Assembly (NCBI RefSeq): GCF_002706745.1
Contig: NZ_CP017702.1
Coordinates: 1,054,001-1,118,000 of the forward strand
Direction: 5' to 3'
DNA from: Companilactobacillus farciminis KCTC 3681 = DSM 20184
GTDB lineage: Bacteria > Bacillota > Bacilli > Lactobacillales > Lactobacillaceae
Length of the DNA: 64,000 nt
The translations under genes and the position numbers were made by a program. The notes below the pieces were generated by a model. The model made no database searches. It saw nothing but the letters and a program-made list of their open reading frames with translations, and was not told where the DNA came from. Shown here one piece after another: positions 33,962 through 42,549 of this stretch; position 1 is the stretch's first letter, and each line of letters opens with the position of its first letter.

Positions 33962-35659
33962 ATGCTTAAAAAACTTATAATCAACAATTTTGCAATTATT
34001 AATAAATTACAAATTGATTTTCATCATGGTATGACCGCCTTGACTGGTGAGACTGGTGCCGGTAAGTCAATTATTATCGATGCCTTGGGATTGTTAGTTG
34101 GAAGCAGGTCTTCAATTGATTTTATTAGAACTGGTCAAGAACAACTGAAAGTGCAAGGACTATTTGAAGTAAAATCAAGTAGTCCTCTTTTTGCTATTTT
34201 GGACGAATACGGCATCAATCATGAAGATAACCAGTTGATCATCAAGCGCGAAATCAATCGTAAGGGACGTAATGTTTGTCGAATCAATAATGAATTGGTA
34301 AAAACAAATGTTTTACGACAAGTTGGTAAATTCTTAGTCGAAATCCATGGTCAAAACCAACAACAAGAATTGCTTGATGAAGATAACCATATTAATATCT
34401 TGGATCGATTTTCCGATGACGATTTTCAAAAAGATTTGTTGGCTTATCAACAGCTTTTTAATGAATATCAGGATAAACGCAGTCGCTTGCGAACGATTCA
34501 AAAAAATTCTCAAAACTTAGTTCAAAGAATCGATATGTTGAAATTTCAAATCGAAGATATCGATAGTGCCAAAGTTGAAGCTGGAGAAGATGATAAATTA
34601 GAAGACGAAAAGAATCAGTTGTCTAATTTTGAGAAGATCAGTTCAGCGTTGCAAGAGAGTTATCGAGGTCTGTCGGAGAACAATGTTGGTGTCGTTGATG
34701 CTTTAGGAAATGTTAGAGACCAATTGGAAGATATCATGGACTATGACAAGTCGTATAAAGAGTTATATGATTCTGTCAATGGAGCTTATTACCAGTTGCA
34801 AGACAATGCAGCGACGATTGCTGACCAATTAGAGAATTTGGACTTTGATGAGAATCGTTTGGACAATATTCAAAAACGCTTGATCACTTTAGATAATTTA
34901 AAAAAGAAGTACGGTCCAACTTTGGACGAAGTGATTGAATTTGGCAAAAAAGCTCATCAAGAACTTTCAGAGATTGATATTGATGATGAAACTGAAGCCA
35001 ATCTGGAAAAAGAAATTCAGCAATTACAAAATAAATTACTTGATTTAGCTAAGGACTTGTCTAAAAAACGTCATCAAACGGCAACATTTTTAGAAAAATC
35101 TATTAATCATCAACTAAAAGACCTTTACATGCCAAATGCTAGATTCGGTGTTTCATTCAGTTCTTTGGATGACAATAATTTGTCCAATAAAGGAATCGAC
35201 CAGATTCAATTTGATTTGAAGACTAATCTAGGTGAAGATTTTAAACCATTAGTCAAAGTTGCATCTGGTGGTGAGTTGTCGCGTGTTATTTTGGCATTTG
35301 AAGCTATCATTGCCGAGAAGATGAATGTAGAGACAATTGTCTTTGATGAAATTGATACTGGTGTCAGTGGTCGTGTAGCTCAAGCAATTGGTGACAAAAT
35401 TTATAAAGTTTCACAATTTCTACAAGTTCTTTGTATCACGCATTTACCTCAAGTAGCAGCCATGAGCGATCTTCAATTTGAGATAAAAAAAGAGACCGTC
35501 AAAGACAAAACTGAAACTCAAGTTTCGTTGCTTGACGATCTACAAAGAATTGAAGCGATATCCTTGATGCTGGCTGGAACTAAGGTGACTGATCTAACTA
35601 GAGAGCATGCTAAAGAATTGTTGGAATTAGCTCAAGGTGAACAAAAACGTTTAGATTAA
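33962..35659 (+). CDS. recN: DNA repair protein RecN
   Basis: An SMC-like ATPase that acts early in double-strand-break repair. The N-terminal half holds Walker A TGETGAGKSIIIDALG (about residues 27-42) and the Q-loop region VEIHGQNQQQELL. Coiled coils span about 155-345. The C-terminal half has the signature VASGGELSRVILAFE and Walker B VFDEIDTGVSGR. Its 565 residues are the normal size. Its 3' end overlaps the convergent minus-strand gene by 9 bp, and no terminator is visible between them. Confidence 0.96.
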   Translation: MLKKLIINNFAIINKLQIDFHHGMTALTGETGAGKSIIIDALGLLVGSRSSIDFIRTGQEQLKVQGLFEVKSSSPLFAILDEYGINHEDNQLIIKREINRKGRNVCRINNELVKTNVLRQVGKFLVEIHGQNQQQELLDEDNHINILDRFSDDDFQKDLLAYQQLFNEYQDKRSRLRTIQKNSQNLVQRIDMLKFQIEDIDSAKVEAGEDDKLEDEKNQLSNFEKISSALQESYRGLSENNVGVVDALGNVRDQLEDIMDYDKSYKELYDSVNGAYYQLQDNAATIADQLENLDFDENRLDNIQKRLITLDNLKKKYGPTLDEVIEFGKKAHQELSEIDIDDETEANLEKEIQQLQNKLLDLAKDLSKKRHQTATFLEKSINHQLKDLYMPNARFGVSFSSLDDNNLSNKGIDQIQFDLKTNLGEDFKPLVKVASGGELSRVILAFEAIIAEKMNVETIVFDEIDTGVSGRVAQAIGDKIYKVSQFLQVLCITHLPQVAAMSDLQFEIKKETVKDKTETQVSLLDDLQRIEAISLMLAGTKVTDLTREHAKELLELAQGEQKRLD

Positions 35660-35971
35660 ATTAATAGACTTCAGATTGTTTAGAGTGACAATGCTAAAGA
35701 GGTCGTTGTTGACCTTGAAAACGTATTTATTTTGATTAACTTGTGAAATAAATTTGCCATGAAGTTGATTGTCGTTTAACATTGTAATAACGACAGAATA
35801 ATTTTTTTGGAAACTTTGTTCTGCAAAAAGCTGTAATTGCATTAAAGGCATTTGTTTTAGTTGATTCTTTGTTCCGTATTTGAGATTAAAATCGAAATTA
35901 TTATTAATAAAGCTAGTGGTGTTGTTGATTAGATTTGTAGTGAAACGATTGTGTAATTGTCTTGCTTGCAT
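35651..35971 (-). CDS. Hypothetical protein under LexA-like control, possibly YolD-like
   Basis: A 106-residue cytoplasmic protein. The N-terminal half is Asn/Gln-rich and basic (MQARQLHNRFTTNLIN). The C-terminal half is a beta-rich segment with SVVITMLNDNQLHGKFISQ and NNLKSINLI. That half resembles the small barrel of the SOS-linked YolD/YqjX proteins, but the likeness is faint. The promoter carries two LexA-type boxes (see 35984-36024). The gene is convergent with recN, another repair gene. I infer a DNA-damage role from the promoter and neighbour, not from the protein itself. Confidence 0.7.
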   Translation of the reverse strand: MQARQLHNRFTTNLINNTTSFINNNFDFNLKYGTKNQLKQMPLMQLQLFAEQSFQKNYSVVITMLNDNQLHGKFISQVNQNKYVFKVNNDLFSIVTLNNLKSINLI

Positions 35972-35983
35972 TTTTTAAACCCC

Positions 35984-36024
35984 CGAACGCTTGTTTGTAC
36001 TTTCATTATACGAACAAGCGTTCG
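35984..36024 (-). promoter_or_regulatory. Two LexA/DinR-type SOS boxes over a minus-strand promoter
   Basis: CGAACAAGCGTTCG (36011-36024) fits the Gram-positive SOS consensus CGAAC-N4-GTTCG exactly, and CGAACGCTTGTTTG (35984-35997) fits with one base off. The two share 12-bp perfect inverted arms, with centres 27 bp apart. On the minus strand a TATAAT box lies between the boxes (complement of 36005-36010). A TTGCTC -35 box sits 17 bp before it, so one box fills the spacer and the other covers the start site. Confidence 0.8.
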
Positions 36025-36083
36025 AAAGAGCAACTTTATTTTTATATTTCTTAAGAAATTTTTATCTTGACGTGGCTCAAAGT

Positions 36084-36112
36084 CTTGAAAAACATGCAAA
36101 TTTATTGCATTA
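36084..36112 (+). promoter_or_regulatory. Promoter of the gmk operon
   Basis: TTGAAA, a 17-bp spacer and CATTAT precede the gmk start by about 45 bases. TTGACG a little further upstream is a second -35 candidate. Confidence 0.45.
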
Positions 36113-36153
36113 TAGATATCAATATTAAAATAGATAGTAGGGATAGTTTAATT

Positions 36154-36762
36154 ATGTCAAGGGGAATGTTAATCGTTTTATCAGGTCCATCTGGAGTTGG
36201 TAAAGGAACTGTTAGAAAAGCCATGTTGAAGAATTCATCAATTAAATTTGATTATTCAGTTTCGATGACAACGCGTCAAATGCGTCCTGGAGAAGTCGAT
36301 GGAGTCGATTATTATTTCCGAACAAATGAAGAATTTGAAAAGGAAATAGAAAATGGTGGCATGCTTGAATACGCTAAGTACGTTGACCATTATTACGGAA
36401 CTCCTTTAAAGTATGTCAATCAAAAGCTTGATGCCGGAATTGATGTGTTACTAGAAATTGAAGTCAATGGTGCTATGCAAGTTCGCGAAAAGATGCCTGA
36501 TGGCGTATTTATTTTCTTGACACCACCCGACTTGACTAGCTTGAGAGACCGTATTACTCACCGTGGTACTGATGATGAGAAGACCATCGACAAGCGTATG
36601 GAAAAAGCCAAAAAAGAAATTCAAATGATGACTAGCTATGACTATGCCGTCGTAAATGATAAAATACCTAATGCAGTCGAAAAAATTGAAGGTATAATTA
36701 AGAGTGAACACTTAAGAGTGCCACGCGTAATTGACCAATACAAAAAAATAATAGGAGATTGA
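36154..36762 (+). CDS. gmk: Guanylate kinase
   Basis: Gmk phosphorylates GMP to GDP with ATP. The P-loop [16 protein letters not shown] lies near residue 8. The GMP-binding region includes [19 protein letters not shown], and [20 protein letters not shown] follows. I use the ATG that yields MSRGMLIV, 202 residues; the longer frame would run through the promoter. It opens the operon gmk-rpoZ-priA-fmt-rsmB-stp-pknB-rsgA-rpe-thiN. Confidence 0.95.
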   Translation: MSRGMLIVLSGPSGVGKGTVRKAMLKNSSIKFDYSVSMTTRQMRPGEVDGVDYYFRTNEEFEKEIENGGMLEYAKYVDHYYGTPLKYVNQKLDAGIDVLLEIEVNGAMQVREKMPDGVFIFLTPPDLTSLRDRITHRGTDDEKTIDKRMEKAKKEIQMMTSYDYAVVNDKIPNAVEKIEGIIKSEHLRVPRVIDQYKKIIGD

Positions 36763-36768
36763 TAATTT

Positions 36769-37023
36769 ATGATTATTTATCCATCAATTGATAAACTTTT
36801 AGATCGAGTTGACTCTCGTTATTCACTAGCAGTTCTAGCTGCCAAACGTGCTCACGAATTGGAAAATGGTGACGTTGAACTATTGAGCCATTATGAATCA
36901 CCAAGAACTGTTGGTCGTGCATTTGAAGAAATTGCTGATGATAAAATCGAAATCGATCCTAATTCAATTCTTCTTGAAAAAGAAGCTGAAAAGGTTGAAG
37001 AAGAGAAAAAAGAAGAAAACTAA
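36769..37023 (+). CDS. rpoZ: DNA-directed RNA polymerase omega subunit
   Basis: Omega helps fold and stabilise the beta' subunit. The 84-residue protein has [20 protein letters not shown] and [11 protein letters not shown], and the conserved [11 protein letters not shown]. The acidic Glu/Lys tail is typical of lactobacilli. It lies 6 bp after gmk, with AGGAG before the ATG. Confidence 0.96.
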   Translation: MIIYPSIDKLLDRVDSRYSLAVLAAKRAHELENGDVELLSHYESPRTVGRAFEEIADDKIEIDPNSILLEKEAEKVEEEKKEEN

Positions 37024-37033
37024 TAAGATTATT

Positions 37034-37068
37034 CCTTCACTGATTTGCGAATTAGTGAGGGCTTTTTT
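37034..37068 (+). terminator. Terminator-like hairpin between rpoZ and priA
   Basis: CCTTCACTGAT pairs with ATTAGTGAGGG through two wobble pairs, followed by CTTTTTT. It probably separates or attenuates expression of the downstream genes. Confidence 0.75.
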
Positions 37069-37095
37069 ATTCTTGAGGAAAAATAGGTGGTTTTT

Positions 37096-39504
37096 ATGTC
37101 AGTAGCAGAGATAATCGTTGATGTACCGACAATGCAAACGAATCGACCATTTGAATATGAAATTCCTGATAGTTTAGCTGAAGTAGTCGTTGCCGGAATG
37201 CGCGTTGAAGTTCCTTTTGGACGTGGCAAGAGAAAAATCCAAGGTTTTGTCATGAAGGTAAAGGATAAAAGCGACTTCCAAGGCAAATTAAAACCCATCA
37301 CTCGAGTGATAGATTTGAAACCCGTTTTATCAGATGAAATGCTGAAATTATCGTATTGGTTAGCTGATCAAACGTATTCTTTCCAAATCTCTTGTCTACA
37401 AACAATGTTGCCTAGCGTGATGCGTGCTAAATATCAGCAATTCGTAATTCCAATTGTAAAAGACGACCCTGAAGTTCAAGCATTATTATCCAATCAAGAT
37501 AGTTTAGAAATTACTAGTTCGCTTGATGATCAAACGATTCGTCTTATTAATAAATTACGTAAAAACAACAAAGTCGATATTCAATATGTTGTTAAAAATA
37601 AAGCCGTTCAAGTAAAACGACAAGCTGTTACGACGGATTTGAATGTTATTCAATTACATGAAGCTAAGAGTAAATTGCGGGCAAATGCTTCTTCACAAAT
37701 TAAATTATTAGCTTTTTTGGCTGATCATTTACAAGAATTGCCAATTGAATACAATGTTTTGGAAAAAGATTACGGCATCTCCAGATCAGCTATCAAAACA
37801 GCTGAAAAAAATGGTTTGCTAAAAACGACTGAAGTTACGAAATTGCGTAAACCAGTTGGTATCACACCAGAACAGACGACTAAATTGGCTTTGACCTCGG
37901 AGCAACAAGTGGCCGTGGATGAAATTTCTCAAGCTATTACAGAAGAATCGGCTCAAACCTTTTTGATTGAAGGTGTAACTGGCAGTGGTAAGACGGAAGT
38001 CTATTTGCAGACGATTGAAAAAGCTTTGCAACAAGACAAAACGGCTTTGATGCTAGTCCCAGAAATTTCTCTGACGCCACAAATGGTCAACCGAGTCGTG
38101 GGTCGTTTTGGTGATCAAGTAGCGGTGTTACATTCTGGATTGTCTAATGGCGAGCGATACGATGAATGGACGAGAATTGAAAATCACGAAGTAAAAGTCG
38201 TTGTCGGAGCAAGAAGTGCTGTTTTTGCACCGCTAGATAAAATTGGCTTAATAATTATCGATGAGGAACACGAAGCTAGTTATAAGCAAGACGACAATCC
38301 AAGATACCATGCTCGTGACGTAGCGTTATGGCGGGCTAAGGTCAATAAATGTCCGGTTGTCTTGGGTAGCGCTACTCCGTCACTAGAGTCAAGAGCTCGA
38401 GCTGAGAAGGGCGTTTATCACTTGATAAGGATGAAAAAAAGAATCAACAATCAAACCTTGCCCCACGTTCAAATCGTGGACATGCGTGATTCTGAGAATT
38501 CAGCAGTCAAAGGCGACTTTTCACCGGTCTTGCAAACTAGTATTCAAGAAACTTTGGACAATCATGATCAAGCAATTATCTTGTTGAATCGACGTGGATA
38601 TTCATCGTTTATGATGTGTCGTGAATGTGGTTTTGTTTTGAAATGTCCTAATTGCGATGTCTCGTTGACTTATCACAAAGATTTAAGAAGGATGAAATGT
38701 CATTATTGTGGACATGAGGAATCTGTTCCCAATATGTGTCCTAATTGCCACAGTAAAAAGATCGGCTTTTACGGTACTGGTACGCAAAATATTGAACAAC
38801 AGTTAAATGACCTTTTTCCACAGGCTAGAGTTTTGCGAATGGATGTTGATACGACTAGAAGAAAGGACGCTCACGCAAAAATTTTGCAACAGTTTGGCCA
38901 GCATAAGGCTGATATTTTGTTGGGAACGCAGATGATTGCTAAAGGATTGGATTTCCCTGACGTTACTTTGGTTGGCGTAATCAATGCCGATACGACGTTG
39001 AGCTTGTCTGATTATCGGGCTAGTGAAAGGACCTTTCAATTGTTAACTCAAGTCAGTGGTCGAGCTGGTCGGGCCCAAAAAACTGGTCATGTAGTAATTC
39101 AGACCTTCAATCCCGATCACTATGCGATAAAAGATGCTGCCAAACAAGACTATGAGACGTTCTTCAAACAAGAAATGTACTTACGGCATCAATCTAATTA
39201 CACGCCATATTATTTTACGACCTTGATCAGCGTTGCCAATCAAGATGAAGGTCAAACTTTAAAGCAAGCCTATTGGTTGAAAAAACAGCTTCAAACGGCT
39301 TTATCAAAGGATGCAATTTTGTTGGGACCAAGTCCAACGATGATTTCTCGGAAACAAAACAAATATTATTATCAAATTATTGTAAAATATAAACATGAGC
39401 CAAAATTGCACGAACGATTGCTCGAAATCTTGAATGAAACTCAAGCGGATGCTAAAAAAGGTTTTACGATTGCAATCGATAATGAACCACAACACATTGA
39501 TTAA
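37096..39504 (+). CDS. priA: Primosomal protein N' (replication restart helicase PriA)
   Basis: PriA recognises stalled forks and reloads the replisome. The 802-residue protein has an N-terminal 3'-DNA-end-binding domain, a winged helix, and Walker A EGVTGSGKTEVYLQT. The DEEH box appears as IIIDEEHEASYKQDDNPRYH. The zinc-binding insert carries eight Cys: CRECGFVLKCPNC, CHYCGHEE, then CPNCHSKK. The helicase C-terminal half includes LLGTQMIAKGLDFP. I use the ATG 5 bases after AGGTGG; the GTG three codons earlier lies in that ribosome binding site. Confidence 0.97.
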   Translation: MSVAEIIVDVPTMQTNRPFEYEIPDSLAEVVVAGMRVEVPFGRGKRKIQGFVMKVKDKSDFQGKLKPITRVIDLKPVLSDEMLKLSYWLADQTYSFQISCLQTMLPSVMRAKYQQFVIPIVKDDPEVQALLSNQDSLEITSSLDDQTIRLINKLRKNNKVDIQYVVKNKAVQVKRQAVTTDLNVIQLHEAKSKLRANASSQIKLLAFLADHLQELPIEYNVLEKDYGISRSAIKTAEKNGLLKTTEVTKLRKPVGITPEQTTKLALTSEQQVAVDEISQAITEESAQTFLIEGVTGSGKTEVYLQTIEKALQQDKTALMLVPEISLTPQMVNRVVGRFGDQVAVLHSGLSNGERYDEWTRIENHEVKVVVGARSAVFAPLDKIGLIIIDEEHEASYKQDDNPRYHARDVALWRAKVNKCPVVLGSATPSLESRARAEKGVYHLIRMKKRINNQTLPHVQIVDMRDSENSAVKGDFSPVLQTSIQETLDNHDQAIILLNRRGYSSFMMCRECGFVLKCPNCDVSLTYHKDLRRMKCHYCGHEESVPNMCPNCHSKKIGFYGTGTQNIEQQLNDLFPQARVLRMDVDTTRRKDAHAKILQQFGQHKADILLGTQMIAKGLDFPDVTLVGVINADTTLSLSDYRASERTFQLLTQVSGRAGRAQKTGHVVIQTFNPDHYAIKDAAKQDYETFFKQEMYLRHQSNYTPYYFTTLISVANQDEGQTLKQAYWLKKQLQTALSKDAILLGPSPTMISRKQNKYYYQIIVKYKHEPKLHERLLEILNETQADAKKGFTIAIDNEPQHID

Positions 39505-39517
39505 TGAGGATGATTTA

Positions 39518-40468
39518 ATGACGAAGATTATATTTTTAGGAACACCAGAATTTTCTGCAACAGTTCTAAGGGGATTATTAAAAGAAGGGTACGACGTAAT
39601 CGCCGCAGTTACTCAACCTGACAAACCAGTTGGTAGAAAGCAAAAACTTCAAAAGAGTCCAGTTAAGTTAGTAGCTGAAAGTGAAAATATCAAACTTTTC
39701 CAACCTGCTAAATTGCCAAAAAGTCCTGAAGTTGAAGAATTAAAAGCATTACACGCTGATTTGATTATTACAGCGGCTTATGGTCAATTTTTGCCAACTA
39801 GTTTTTTGGAATCAGCTAAAGTTGCTGCTATCAACGTTCACGGTTCACTCTTGCCAAAATATCGTGGCGGTGCACCAATTCAATGGTCACTCCTAAACGG
39901 CGACAAGGAGACCGGTATTACTATCATGTACATGGTCAAAGGGATGGATGCTGGTGACATTATTAGTCAAGAGAAGTTGCCAATTGAAAAAGACGATGAC
40001 AATGGTAGTTTGTTTGAAAAAATGGCAATCGTTGGTCGTGAACTTTTATTGGATACAATCCCTAAGATTTTAAGTGGCGATATCAATCCTATCAAACAAG
40101 ATCCTGACAAGGTTGTCTTTTCACCTAACATTTCAAAAGAACAAGAACATATCGACTTCACGCAACCTGCTGAAACAGTCTTTAACCAAATTCGTGCTTT
40201 AAGTCCTGATCCAGGAGCTTGGACGATGTTAGACGGTCAAAGAACAAAGCTTTATAAGACTGAAGTTGTTGAATTGAATTCCCATCAAGCAGTAGGAACT
40301 GTTGCTGACCTTGGTAAGAAGAGATTAGTTATCGTTGCAGGTGACGGCCAAGGCGTTTCTATCAAAAAGATTCAACCAGCTGGTAAAAAAGTCATGGATA
40401 TTGCCAACTATATGAATGGTTTAGGTAAAAATCTAGAAAAAGGACAACAAGTAATTGATGAAAAATAA
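39518..40468 (+). CDS. fmt: Methionyl-tRNA formyltransferase
   Basis: Fmt formylates initiator Met-tRNA using 10-formyl-THF. The 316-residue protein has IIFLGTPEFSATVLRGL, the catalytic loop INVHGSLLPKYRGGAPIQWS, and DAGDIISQEKLPI, followed by the C-terminal OB-like domain. I use the ATG after GAGGATG; the longer frame overlaps priA. The 3' end overlaps rsmB by 11 bp. Confidence 0.96.
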   Translation: MTKIIFLGTPEFSATVLRGLLKEGYDVIAAVTQPDKPVGRKQKLQKSPVKLVAESENIKLFQPAKLPKSPEVEELKALHADLIITAAYGQFLPTSFLESAKVAAINVHGSLLPKYRGGAPIQWSLLNGDKETGITIMYMVKGMDAGDIISQEKLPIEKDDDNGSLFEKMAIVGRELLLDTIPKILSGDINPIKQDPDKVVFSPNISKEQEHIDFTQPAETVFNQIRALSPDPGAWTMLDGQRTKLYKTEVVELNSHQAVGTVADLGKKRLVIVAGDGQGVSIKKIQPAGKKVMDIANYMNGLGKNLEKGQQVIDEK

Positions 40469-41780
40469 TCCTCGCGAACTCGCCGTAGAAGCACTAACTA
40501 GAGTTTTTAAAAATAAAGCTTATTCAAATATTGAAATCAACAACATTTTGAAGAATTCCGACATGTCTGATGCCGATAAACGTTTGATGACTAATATCGT
40601 TTATGGTGTCATTCAACATAAATATGTTTTGGAATATCAACTAGAACCTTATTTGAAAGATAAGAAACTAGATTTGTGGTTAGATCTATTGCTTCAAACT
40701 GCTATCTATCAATTGTCATATCTTGACAAGATCCCAGAACACGCAGTTTTGAACGAATCGACTGAAATTGCTAAGCAAAAAGCTAATCGTGGTGCCGGTA
40801 ATTTAGTCAATGCTGTCTTGAGAAATTTCCAACGTCACGGTGCTCGAGAAATGTCTGGTAAAGACAGTGTTTATGATTTGAGCAAGTTTTACAGTGTACC
40901 TCGTTGGCTAGTGCAATTGTTTATCGATCAACAAGGCTTAGATAAGACAAAAGAAATTTTGAAATCTATCAATCAACCTTCACACGTCTCAATTCGTGTC
41001 AATACTAATAAGACAACTGTAAAAGATTTACAAAAGACACTTCAAAGTAAAGGTTTTGACGTAAAACCAAGCAAAATTTCTTCAGTTGGGTTAATCTGTG
41101 AGAGTGGAAACTTGGTTAATACTGATGAATTTAGAGATGGCTTGTATACGATTCAAGACGAAAGTTCGATGCTTGTAGCTCCTGCACTTGATTTATTGCC
41201 AGATAGTCGAGTTTTGGATGCTTGTGCTGCACCGGGTGGTAAAACGACTCATATCGCTAGTTACATCAAAGACGGCGAAGTGACAGCTTTAGATATTCAT
41301 AAGCATAAGACCAAGTTGATTCGTGATAATAGTCAAAGAATGGGCTATAGCGATATTATTAGTACTGGAGCAATCGATGCTAGAAAAGCTAAAGACGTTT
41401 TAAATACAACTTTTGATCGTATTTTGGTTGATGCCCCATGTTCCGGTCTAGGTTTGATCAGAAGAAAGCCAGAATTAAGATATTTCCGCCAAGAAGAAGA
41501 TTTGATGAATTTGCAACGAGTTCAGTTACAAATTTTAGACAGTATGGTTGATTTACTAGAGGTCAATGGTAAGTTAGTTTTCAGTACTTGTACTTTTGAT
41601 GATGAAGAAAATGAAGCAGTCGTAAAGAAGTTCTTAGCTGATCATAAAAACTTTGAACTTGAACCTGTTAAGCATGAAGCCGTTATGGATAAATCAGTCA
41701 AAGACGGCATGCTAAAAGTTCTACCAAGTGATTACTTTACAGATGGTTTCTTTATAGCTACTTTCGTTAGAAAAAATTAA
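40458..41780 (+). CDS. rsmB: 16S rRNA (cytosine-967-C5)-methyltransferase
   Basis: RsmB methylates C967 of 16S rRNA. The N-terminal NusB-like RNA-binding domain (about 1-140) is followed by a Rossmann methyltransferase domain with LDACAAPGGKTTHIAS. The two catalytic cysteines are in VDAPCSGLGLIRRKPE and VFSTCTFDDEENEAVV. It has 440 residues. It overlaps fmt; a TTG one codon before the ATG is possible. Confidence 0.95.
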   Translation: MKNNPRELAVEALTRVFKNKAYSNIEINNILKNSDMSDADKRLMTNIVYGVIQHKYVLEYQLEPYLKDKKLDLWLDLLLQTAIYQLSYLDKIPEHAVLNESTEIAKQKANRGAGNLVNAVLRNFQRHGAREMSGKDSVYDLSKFYSVPRWLVQLFIDQQGLDKTKEILKSINQPSHVSIRVNTNKTTVKDLQKTLQSKGFDVKPSKISSVGLICESGNLVNTDEFRDGLYTIQDESSMLVAPALDLLPDSRVLDACAAPGGKTTHIASYIKDGEVTALDIHKHKTKLIRDNSQRMGYSDIISTGAIDARKAKDVLNTTFDRILVDAPCSGLGLIRRKPELRYFRQEEDLMNLQRVQLQILDSMVDLLEVNGKLVFSTCTFDDEENEAVVKKFLADHKNFELEPVKHEAVMDKSVKDGMLKVLPSDYFTDGFFIATFVRKN

Positions 41781-41799
41781 AGAGGTAAGGTCTAAACTG

Positions 41800-42549
41800 A
41801 TGGAATATGCGTTACTAACTGATGTTGGAAAACTCAGAGAGAACAATCAAGATTATGTGAATGTTTTCAAAAACAAAAAGGGAATTGTCTTTGGAATTGT
41901 AGCAGATGGCATGGGTGGACACCGTGGCGGAGATGTTGCATCTGATATGGCAGTATCCCATTTAGGACATAATTTTGAAGAATCAGAAGTTGACGAAATT
42001 AGTGAACTTCGTGAATGGATTATTCGAGAATTAAGTAAGGAAAATGATCGTATCGTCTCCGTATCAAATCAATTTGATGATTTAAATGGTATGGGAACGA
42101 CGATGGTTGGCGTATTTTTTGTTGGGTCCAAAATGATGGTCGTCAATGTCGGTGATTCGAGATGCTATATTTATGCAAACGATGAACTGAAACAATTGAG
42201 TGTTGATCATTCATTGGTTCATGAACTTTTAGAGACAGGTCAAATTAGTCCCGAGGAAGCTGAGAATCATCCGCAAAAGAATATCATCACGCAAACTCTT
42301 GGCGTATCACAAACAGTTCAGCCACGAGTAAAAGATTTTGATTTAGTTAATGATGCCATTATTCTTTTGTGTACCGATGGTTTGACTAATATGGTCCCAG
42401 AAAATGAAATCAAAGATATTTTATCTAATAAAAAGATGGGTCTTGAGACTAAATGTCATCTTTTGATCGACAAAGCCAACGCTGCTGGTGGAAGAGATAA
42501 TATTACCGCCTTACTCTTTTCTACGAAGGATAACGGAGGTAATCATTAG
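41800..42549 (+). CDS. stp: PP2C-family serine/threonine phosphatase
   Basis: Stp/PrpC reverses phosphorylation by the PASTA kinase encoded next to it. The 249-residue protein has the metal-binding Asp residues in TDVGKLRENNQDYVNVF, VADGMGGHRGGDVAS, VGDSRCY, LCTDGLTNM and GGRDNITALL. It has no membrane segment. It abuts pknB with no gap, and the pair is conserved in Firmicutes. Confidence 0.96.
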   Translation: MEYALLTDVGKLRENNQDYVNVFKNKKGIVFGIVADGMGGHRGGDVASDMAVSHLGHNFEESEVDEISELREWIIRELSKENDRIVSVSNQFDDLNGMGTTMVGVFFVGSKMMVVNVGDSRCYIYANDELKQLSVDHSLVHELLETGQISPEEAENHPQKNIITQTLGVSQTVQPRVKDFDLVNDAIILLCTDGLTNMVPENEIKDILSNKKMGLETKCHLLIDKANAAGGRDNITALLFSTKDNGGNH

